12,536 bases of DNA, taken from CAZONU01 sp965370045. GTDB lineage: Bacteria; Planctomycetota; SZUA-567; JAKLDR01. The notes beneath the pieces were generated by a model that saw only the letters and a program-made list of their open reading frames with translations, ran no database searches and had not been told where the DNA came from. The stretch is from positions 1 to 12,536 of the forward strand of contig CBDUSI010000125.1 of assembly GCA_965370045.1 (NCBI GenBank), read 5' to 3'. Positions 7,584 through 12,536 of this stretch are shown one piece after another. The position numbers and the translations under genes were made by a program. Within the stretch, counting starts at the first letter, position 1. Each line of letters starts with the position of its first letter.

Positions 7584-8594
7584 GTGGCAGGGAAGCGTCG
7601 CGCGCTCGTAACCGGCATCACCGGCCAGGACGGCTCTTACCTCGCCGAGCTGCTGCTCGCCAAGGGCTACGAGGTCCACGGGATCGTGCGGCGAAGCAGC
7701 ACGTTCAACACCGGCCGCCTGGATGACATCTACCAGGATCCCCACGAGGCCGGCCGGCGGCTCTTCCTGCACTACGGAGACCTGAGCGACAGCTCCTGCC
7801 TGCGGCACGTCCTGACCCTGGCCGAGCCCGACGAGGTCTACAACCTGGGCGCCCAGAGCCACGTGCGCGTCTCCTTCGACCAGTCGGAGTACACCGCCGA
7901 CGTGGTCGCCACCGGCACGCTGCGCCTGCTGGAGGCGGTGCGTGACACCGGCCGGGAGGTCAGGTTCTACCAGGCCTCCAGCAGCGAGATGTTCGGCGAC
8001 AACCCCGAGGCGCCCCAGAACGAAGAGACCCGATTCCGGCCCGCCAGCCCCTACGCCGTGGCCAAGCTCGCCGCCTACTGGAACACGGCTCTTTATCGCA
8101 AGGCCTACGGGCTCTTCGCCGCCAACGGCATCCTGTTCAATCATGAATCCCCCCGCCGCGGCGAAACCTTTGTCACGCGAAAGATCACCCGGGCGGCGGC
8201 GCGCATCAAGCTGGGCCTCCAGGACAAGCTCTTCCTCGGCAACCTGGACGCCTCCCGCGACTGGGGCTACGCCCCGGAGTACGTTGAGGCCATGTGGCTG
8301 ATGCTTCAGCAAAGCGAGCCCGACGACTTCGTGATCGCCACCGGCCGGACCCACACGGTGCGCGAGTTCCTGGAGGCGGCCTTCAAGCAGGCGGAGCTCG
8401 ACCCCGAGAAGCACGTCGAGTTCGACCCCCGCTACCTGCGCCCCGCGGAGGTGCCTCTGCTCAAGGGCGACGCCTCCAAGGCCAAGAGAGTCCTCGGCTG
8501 GGAGGCGAAGACCGACCTCGCGGAGCTGGTCCGCATCATGGTGGAAGCCGACCTGGCGCTGGCCCGCAAGGCAGCGGCCGCCAGGGACGCCTGA
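7584..8594 (+). CDS. gmd: GDP-mannose 4,6-dehydratase
   Basis: A 336-residue cytoplasmic extended short-chain dehydrogenase. It converts GDP-D-mannose to GDP-4-keto-6-deoxy-D-mannose, the branch point to GDP-L-fucose, GDP-D-rhamnose and related sugars. The NADP-binding TGITGQDGSYL is at 10-20. The catalytic region shows SSSEMFG (132-138, with E135 as the likely base), YAVAK (Y157, K161) and the GMD-specific LFNHESPRRGETFVTRK (184-200). NLGAQSHV near 87-94 and the RDWGYA segment are also family hallmarks. Typical length, no missing residue. Start chosen from the RBS at 7571. It is the first gene of an operon with the sugar transferase 15 nt downstream. No GDP-fucose synthase (fcl) or 4-reductase (rmd) gene is in the window, so the final sugar is unknown. 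Confidence 0.96.
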   Translation: MAGKRRALVTGITGQDGSYLAELLLAKGYEVHGIVRRSSTFNTGRLDDIYQDPHEAGRRLFLHYGDLSDSSCLRHVLTLAEPDEVYNLGAQSHVRVSFDQSEYTADVVATGTLRLLEAVRDTGREVRFYQASSSEMFGDNPEAPQNEETRFRPASPYAVAKLAAYWNTALYRKAYGLFAANGILFNHESPRRGETFVTRKITRAAARIKLGLQDKLFLGNLDASRDWGYAPEYVEAMWLMLQQSEPDDFVIATGRTHTVREFLEAAFKQAELDPEKHVEFDPRYLRPAEVPLLKGDASKAKRVLGWEAKTDLAELVRIMVEADLALARKAAAARDA

Positions 8595-8595
8595 C

Positions 8596-8600
8596 AGGAG
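8596..8600 (+). promoter_or_regulatory. Ribosome binding site supporting a TTG start for the sugar transferase
   Basis: AGGAG two bases after the gmd stop and nine bases before TTG 8610-8612. Its position and the full-length N-terminal membrane domain make the rare TTG start credible. Confidence 0.7.
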
Positions 8601-8609
8601 AACGGGGCG

Positions 8610-10082
8610 TTGCCGGACACGTCATCTTCCGACAGCGGCATCTGGCCACCCGTCGGCGGGGGCTTCGGGCCATTCGGAGGGATTCCCTGGCGGGCCCAGC
8701 TGGTCAGCGCCGGCTTCATCGTCTGCGACTTCCTGGGAGTGGTCCTGGCCTACCTCTTGGCCGGCTGGCTGTATCTCACCCCCCTGTTCCAGGGCATCCG
8801 CCTGCGCACGACTTACGACCCCACTGATTTGCAGATGCTGGGTCTGGCCATGGGCCTGCTTCTCGTGCTGGTCTTCGGCGCGCTGGGGCTCTATCGCCGC
8901 GGGGTCAGCGTGCTCAACGTCGAGGAGGACGTGCTGCTCCTCAAGGGCCTGGTCTTCAGCGCGGTCACCGCCCTGGCCCTGTCATTCGTCATCCGCGACC
9001 GCCCGATTCCGCGCATAGCCCTGGTGCTGGCCCTGTTCCTGATGGTTCCCCTGGTGATCCTCGGCCGGCGCATGGTGCGGGGCCTGAGCTCCTGGCTGGT
9101 CTCGGTGGGAGTGGGCAGCCAGATCGTGGCTATCTATGGGGCGGGAGACACCGGGCGGCAGCTCGCCGACCGCCTGCTCAGGAATCCCCAGTTCGGCCTG
9201 CGCCCGGTCTGCTTCATCGATGACGATTCGGCCGACGACGATCGTGTGGTCTTCTTCGGACCGGGCCGCAAGAAGGGCCTGATGGTCGCGGGCACCGGCG
9301 AGCGCCTGGTCGAGGTCCTCAAGGAGAAGGAAATCAAGCTGATCTTCCTGGCCATGCCGCGCATGAGCAGCGAGCGTCTTGGGGAAGTGCAGGAGCAGTG
9401 CAAGAAGGCGGGCATCGGCTGCCACTACGTCCCGCTCTTCACCTCCGGGCCATTCAGGCGCTTCAGCATAACCTTCGTGGGCGACATGCCCCTGGTGAGC
9501 GAGCGGGCGCCGTCCTACGGAATGGTCAATCGTCTTGGCAAGCGCATCTTCGATGTGATCATCTCCGGCCTGCTGCTGGTCGCGTTTTCCTGGCTTTTCG
9601 GCCTGGTCGCGCTGCTGCTCAGGATCTACTCCAAGGGTCCCGTCTTCTTCCACCAAGAGCGCGTCGGGCAACGGGGACGCACTTTCCGTATGCACAAGTT
9701 CCGGTCCATGCACGTCAGCTCGCCGGCCTACGCCCAGAAGCCCGAATCGGGCCGCGACCCCCGGATATTCGCGCTGGGCCGCCTGCTCCGCAAGAGCAGC
9801 CTGGACGAGCTGCCCCAGCTCTGGAACGTGTTCAAGGGAGAGATGAGCCTGGTCGGCCCCCGGCCGGAGATGCCCTACATAGTCGAGAAATACAACGCCG
9901 TCCAGGGGGAGAGATTCAACGTGCTGCCGGGCATGACCGGCCTCTGGCAGGTGAGCGCCGACCGCAACCTGCCCATCCATGAGAATACGGACTACGACCT
10001 CTACTACATCTACAATCACTCCTTCCTGCTCGATCTGGTGATACTGGTTCGCACCGTCTTCGCGATGTTCAGCGGGCACTAG
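8610..10082 (+). CDS. Polyprenyl-phosphate sugar-1-phosphate transferase (WcaJ/WbaP-like)
   Basis: A 490-residue inner-membrane initiating enzyme for exopolysaccharide or O-unit synthesis: it moves a sugar 1-phosphate from a nucleotide sugar to undecaprenyl phosphate. Hydrophobic helices lie at about 30-56, 76-95, 112-128 and 136-152. A Rossmann-like cytoplasmic domain follows (YGAGDTGRQLADRLL, 176-190). A re-entrant helix (KRIFDVIISGLLLVAFSWL, 311-329) leads into the catalytic domain with GPVFFHQERVGQ (343-354), KFRSM (363-367), the Asp-Glu pair D399-E400 in SSLDELPQLWNVFKGEMSLV, GPRPE (416-420) and LPGMTGLWQV (439-448). All landmarks of the polyisoprenyl-phosphate hexose-1-phosphate transferase family are present, at full length. 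The TTG start is backed by AGGAG at 8596. Cotranscribed with gmd. The sugar (glucose, galactose or a modified hexose) cannot be told from sequence. Confidence 0.93.
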   Translation: MPDTSSSDSGIWPPVGGGFGPFGGIPWRAQLVSAGFIVCDFLGVVLAYLLAGWLYLTPLFQGIRLRTTYDPTDLQMLGLAMGLLLVLVFGALGLYRRGVSVLNVEEDVLLLKGLVFSAVTALALSFVIRDRPIPRIALVLALFLMVPLVILGRRMVRGLSSWLVSVGVGSQIVAIYGAGDTGRQLADRLLRNPQFGLRPVCFIDDDSADDDRVVFFGPGRKKGLMVAGTGERLVEVLKEKEIKLIFLAMPRMSSERLGEVQEQCKKAGIGCHYVPLFTSGPFRRFSITFVGDMPLVSERAPSYGMVNRLGKRIFDVIISGLLLVAFSWLFGLVALLLRIYSKGPVFFHQERVGQRGRTFRMHKFRSMHVSSPAYAQKPESGRDPRIFALGRLLRKSSLDELPQLWNVFKGEMSLVGPRPEMPYIVEKYNAVQGERFNVLPGMTGLWQVSADRNLPIHENTDYDLYYIYNHSFLLDLVILVRTVFAMFSGH

Positions 10083-10128
10083 GAAGCACGTTCAGAACCC
10101 GTATCACAGACATTGGCAAACGGCAAAA

Positions 10129-11046
10129 CTACGGCGCCCTGGACGAAGACACCACCACCCGAAAGCCCATGTCGTGGATGCCGACGGCGGGGTGGCTGCC
10201 GTCGCGGCACGACGACCGGCCGTACCCGGCACCGCGGCGCCAGGAGCCGCCGCGCCACACACGGCTGGTGCCGGTCACCGGCCCCGTCGGGTCAGCCTTG
10301 GGCATCCGGCCGTGGACATATTTCCCGTACCAGTCCCCGCACCACTCCCACACGTTGCCGCGCAGGTCATACAAGCCCCAGGCATTGGGCTTCCTCGTGC
10401 CCACCGGATGGGTTGTGCTCCCGGAGTTGGCATCGCTCCAAGCGTAATCGCCCAGGGCGCCTTCATCACCTCCAGAGTAGAACCTCGTCCGCGTCCCCGC
10501 CCGACAGGCCCACTCCCACTCCGCCTCCGTCGGCAAGCGGAATTGGCCCCGCTCCTTGCCCAGGGCATTCAGATTCTTCAGGAACTCCTGGCAGTCGTCC
10601 CACCTCACGCACTCCACCGGGTTCTTCGCACCCTTGAATGCGCTGGGGTTCGTGCCCGTCACCTTCTCCCAGACTTCCTGGGTCACCTCGTACTTGCCGA
10701 TATAGAAGGGCTTGGTTATCCGCACCCAGTGCTGGGCCTCGTCTTCGCTCCGGCCCTTCTCCTCCGCCGGACTGCCCATCAGGAACCGGCCCCCGGGGAC
10801 GAGCACCAGCTCCAGCTTGATACCGTCGCCGAGATCCACGGCCTTCTCGACCGGCAGGCCGAGCCGCGTAGCCGCCGCCGTCTGCCGGCTCCGGGCTTCG
10901 GCAGCATCGAACCACCAGACCGTCCACGTCTTCCAGAACCAGCCGCCGAAAACCCCCAGGGCGACAACAACGCCCAAGCCCACGTAGAAACGAGTCAGGC
11001 TCCGAACCCGCTTGGGCGCTGCTGGCTGATCGGCGGCTTCCGGCAT
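10129..11046 (-). CDS. Membrane-anchored FGE/SUMF1-fold protein, array copy 1
   Basis: A 305-residue protein with a short cytoplasmic N-terminus, one transmembrane helix (about 19-40) without a cleavage site, a linker rich in Ala/Arg/Glu (48-70) and an extracytoplasmic FGE-sulfatase domain (79-300). Domain landmarks are LVPGGRFLMGS (82-92), GKYEVTQEVWEKV (117-129), NPVECVRWDDC (142-152), LPTEAEWEWACRAGT (171-185), NAWGLYDLRGNVWEWC (221-236) and RGGSW (265-269) ending in GFRVV (294-298). True formylglycine-generating enzymes have a C-x4-C pair after RGGS. Here the second Cys is present (C280 in RSSC) and the first is Tyr275, so sulfatase activation is unlikely. Residues 270-293 are highly divergent from copy 2. 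It is last in a leftward tandem array with 54-nt spacers; GGGGGAG (11058-11064) is its probable RBS. The role may be ligand binding through the C-type-lectin-like fold; this is inference. Confidence 0.85.
   Translation of the reverse strand: MPEAADQPAAPKRVRSLTRFYVGLGVVVALGVFGGWFWKTWTVWWFDAAEARSRQTAAATRLGLPVEKAVDLGDGIKLELVLVPGGRFLMGSPAEEKGRSEDEAQHWVRITKPFYIGKYEVTQEVWEKVTGTNPSAFKGAKNPVECVRWDDCQEFLKNLNALGKERGQFRLPTEAEWEWACRAGTRTRFYSGGDEGALGDYAWSDANSGSTTHPVGTRKPNAWGLYDLRGNVWEWCGDWYGKYVHGRMPKADPTGPVTGTSRVWRGGSWRRGAGYGRSSCRDGSHPAVGIHDMGFRVVVSSSRAP
10153..10254 (-). other. Candidate variable region of FGE copy 1
   Basis: Residues 265-298, from RGGSW to GFRVV. The 24 residues in between (270-293) read RRGAGYGRSSC then RDGSHP and AVGIHDM. 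Compared with copy 2 they differ at 17 positions, while A273, R277-S279, R281 and P286 keep identical codons. The position and scaffold match the variable region of FGE/C-type-lectin targets of diversity-generating retroelements. Confidence 0.5.
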
Positions 11047-11100
11047 GGCCCCTCAAACTCCCCCGCAAATGGTAAGACAGACAAGCGGCAAACGGTAAGA

Positions 11101-12018
11101 CTACGGAGTCCTGGACGAAGACAACACCACCCGAAAGCCGAAGTTGAAAATGCGGAAGCCGGGGCTGCCGACGTAGCGGCGCGACGACCGGCAGCGCAGG
11201 GCAGAATCCTCCCAGGAACCGCCACGCAACACATGGTAGGCGCCGGTCGCCGGCCCCGTCGGGTCAGCCTTGGGCATCCGGCCATGGCTGTATTCACCGT
11301 GCCAGTCCCCACACCACTCCCACACGTTCCCGTGGAAGTCGTAGAGCCCCCAGGCGTTGGGCTTCTTGGTCCCCACCGGAGGGTGTGTGGGCCCTAAGCT
11401 GCCAACGTACGAAGCGTAATCGCCCAGGGCGCCTTCATCGTCCCCAAAGCAAAACCGCGTCCTAGTCCCCGCCCGACAGGCCCACTCCCACTCCGCCTCC
11501 GTCGGCAAACGGAATTGGCCCCGCTCCTTGCCCAGGGCATTCAGATTCTTCAGGAACTCCTGGCAGTCGTCCCACCTCACGCACTCCACCGGGTTCTTCG
11601 CACCCTTGAATGCGCTGGGGTTCGTGCCCGTCACCTTCTCCCAGACTTCCTGGGTCACCTCGTACTTGCCGATATAGAAGGGCTTGGTTATCCGCACCCA
11701 GTGCTGGGCCTCGTCTTCGCTCCGGCCCTTCTCCTCCGCCGGACTGCCCATCAGGAACCGGCCCCCGGGGACGAGCACCAGCTCCAGCTTGATACCGTCG
11801 CCGAGGTCCACGACCTTCTCGACCGGAACGCCGAGCTGCGCAGCCGCCTCCGCCTGCCGGCTCCGGGCCTCGCCGGCATCGAACCACCAGGTCGTCCACG
11901 TCTGCCAGAACCAGCCGCCAAGAAGCCCCAGGACGATGGCCGCACATATGGCCACATAGAAGCGGGTCAGGCTCCGGACGCGCTTGGGCGCTGCTGGCTG
12001 ATCGGCGGCTTCCGGCAT
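11101..12018 (-). CDS. Membrane-anchored FGE/SUMF1-fold protein, array copy 2
   Basis: A 305-residue paralogue of copy 1 with the same architecture: transmembrane helix about 19-40 (RFYVAICAAIVLGLLGGWFW), linker, and FGE domain 79-300. Residues 71-189 are almost the same as in copy 1, down to identical DNA over most of the stretch. The anchor and linker (23-69) and the C-terminal half (from 190) differ. The catalytic Cys pair of real FGE is absent: the positions matching its two Cys are Arg275 and Arg280, and the only nearby Cys is C276. The tail after RGGSW reads EDSALRCRSSR, then RYVGSP and GFRIFNF before GFRVV. The ATG at 12016-12018 follows the same GGGGGAG-containing spacer as copy 1. 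It lies 54 nt downstream of copy 3 and 54 nt upstream of copy 1, so all are probably cotranscribed. Function unknown. Confidence 0.85.
   Translation of the reverse strand: MPEAADQPAAPKRVRSLTRFYVAICAAIVLGLLGGWFWQTWTTWWFDAGEARSRQAEAAAQLGVPVEKVVDLGDGIKLELVLVPGGRFLMGSPAEEKGRSEDEAQHWVRITKPFYIGKYEVTQEVWEKVTGTNPSAFKGAKNPVECVRWDDCQEFLKNLNALGKERGQFRLPTEAEWEWACRAGTRTRFCFGDDEGALGDYASYVGSLGPTHPPVGTKKPNAWGLYDFHGNVWEWCGDWHGEYSHGRMPKADPTGPATGAYHVLRGGSWEDSALRCRSSRRYVGSPGFRIFNFGFRVVLSSSRTP
11125..11226 (-). other. Candidate variable region of FGE copy 2
   Basis: Equivalent of 10153-10254 (residues 265-298). Of the 17 codons that change an amino acid relative to copy 1, 14 keep the same third base (12 with C) and differ only in the first two bases, as expected if an AAC-rich template were mutated at adenines. 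Six scaffold codons (Ala273, Arg277, Ser278, Ser279, Arg281, Pro286) are identical. Confidence 0.5.
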
Positions 12019-12072
12019 GGCCCCTCAAACTCCCCCGCAAATGGTAAGACAGACAAGCGGCAAACGGTAAGA

Positions 12073-12536
12073 CTACGGAGTCCTGGACGAAGACAACACC
12101 ACCCGAAAGCCGAAGTTGAAAATGCGGAAGCCGGGGCTGCCGACGTAGCGGCGCGACGACCGGCAGCGCAGGGCAGAATCCTCCCAGGAACCGCCACGCA
12201 ACACATGGTAGGCGCCGGTCGCCGGCCCCGTCGGGTCAGCCTTGGGCATCCGGCCATGGCTGTATTCACCGTGCCAGTCCCCACACCACTCCCACACGTT
12301 CCCGTGGAAGTCGTAGAGCCCCCAGGCGTTGGGCTTCTTGGTCCCCACCGGAGGGTGTGTGGGCCCTAAGCTGCCAACGTACGAAGCGTAATCGCCCAGG
12401 GCGCCTTCATCGTCCCCAAAGCAAAACCGCGTCCTAGTCCCCGCCCGACAGGCCCACTCCCACTCCGCCTCCGTCGGCAAACGGAATTGGCCCCGCTCCT
12501 TGCCCAGGGCATTCAGATTCTTCAGGAACTCCTGGC
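12073..12536 (-). CDS. FGE/SUMF1-fold protein, array copy 3 (5' part outside window)
   Basis: The C-terminal part of a third array member, open to the right edge. If it has the same length as its siblings, it is residues 153-305 and its start would lie near 12990. The visible protein begins within EFLKNLNALGKERGQFR, includes LPTEAEWEWACRAGT and NAWGLYDFHGNVWEWC, and carries the same RGGSW...GFRVVLSSSRTP tail as copy 2. I found no base difference from copy 2 in this stretch, including the candidate variable region (12097-12198). That implies a very recent duplication, homogenisation, or an assembly artefact. Whether its anchor and linker match copy 2 cannot be seen. Confidence 0.85.
   Translation of the reverse strand, partial: QEFLKNLNALGKERGQFRLPTEAEWEWACRAGTRTRFCFGDDEGALGDYASYVGSLGPTHPPVGTKKPNAWGLYDFHGNVWEWCGDWHGEYSHGRMPKADPTGPATGAYHVLRGGSWEDSALRCRSSRRYVGSPGFRIFNFGFRVVLSSSRTP

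Larger units (their letters stand above)
10129..12536 (-). repeat. Tandem 972-bp direct repeats carrying the FGE genes
   Basis: Stop codons of successive copies are exactly 972 bp apart (10129, 11101, 12073) and starts likewise (11046, 12018). Copies 2 and 3 look identical over all that is visible (11041-11564 versus 12013-12536, including the 54-bp spacer). Copies 1 and 2 share an apparently identical core, 10538-10833 versus 11510-11805 (296 bp), flanked by diverged ends. Similarity to the spacer continues just past the copy 1 stop (GGCAAACGG near 10115-10123) and then ends, marking the array boundary about 30 bp from the sugar transferase stop. The array extends beyond the right edge. Confidence 0.9.

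Noticed and set aside
10083..10128. Template repeat or avd-like gene next to the FGE array
   Set aside because: Only 46 bp separate the genes; no adenine-rich version of the RGGSW-GFRVV segment and no reverse transcriptase occur anywhere in the window.
10129..12536. FGE proteins as activators of the sulfatase at the left edge
   Set aside because: The catalytic cysteine pair is missing and the sulfatase fragment is broken; distance and operon structure give no link.
10129..12536. CRISPR-like repeat array
   Set aside because: The repeats are 972 bp, coding and contiguous; there are no short repeats with spacers.

Overview
The window is GC-rich bacterial DNA with densely packed genes, strong C/G third-position bias and good matches to the ordinary sigma-70 promoter consensus (TTGACN, 16-17 nt, TANNAT). 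The gene set is a sulfatase fragment, a sugar isomerase and AraB kinase pair, GDP-mannose dehydratase with a polyprenyl sugar transferase, and a tandem family of membrane-anchored FGE-fold proteins. It would fit a polysaccharide-degrading environmental lineage such as Planctomycetota, Armatimonadota or Hydrogenedentota. No phylogenetic marker is present, so the phylum is a guess.

Positions 1-2755: the right end of a short inverted-repeat element (1-53) interrupts a sulfatase gene after about 33 codons. The sulfatase start overlaps the end of a CDF metal-cation efflux gene read leftward. A compact divergent promoter region separates this gene from ribBA (riboflavin synthesis), read rightward. 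A complete 269-bp copy of the same element (2483-2755 with its TA flanks) sits exactly at the ends of ribBA and a convergent methyltransferase gene and supplies the stop codons of both.

Positions 2753-6865 (leftward): a class I SAM methyltransferase with its own promoter, then an L-fucose isomerase-family protein cotranscribed behind an AraB-type ribulokinase. Kinase and isomerase form a small pentose/deoxysugar module. Positions 6866-10082 (rightward): a three-helix membrane protein of unknown function with a near-consensus promoter, then gmd and a PglB/WcaJ-type polyprenyl-phosphate sugar transferase in a two-gene operon for surface polysaccharide. The gmd promoter carries a perfect 14-bp palindrome between its -35 and -10 boxes.

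Positions 10129-12536 (leftward): an array of FGE/SUMF1 (C-type-lectin fold) genes in 972-bp direct repeats. Two copies are complete and a third runs off the right edge. Each has an N-terminal membrane anchor and an extracytoplasmic FGE domain lacking the catalytic cysteine pair. Between copies 1 and 2 the central 296 bp are identical, while a C-terminal segment after the RGGSW motif differs at 17 of 24 residues. Those changes fall almost entirely on the first two codon bases, a pattern resembling the variable region of a diversity-generating retroelement target. No reverse transcriptase or template repeat lies in the window. This array is the most interesting part of the sequence.
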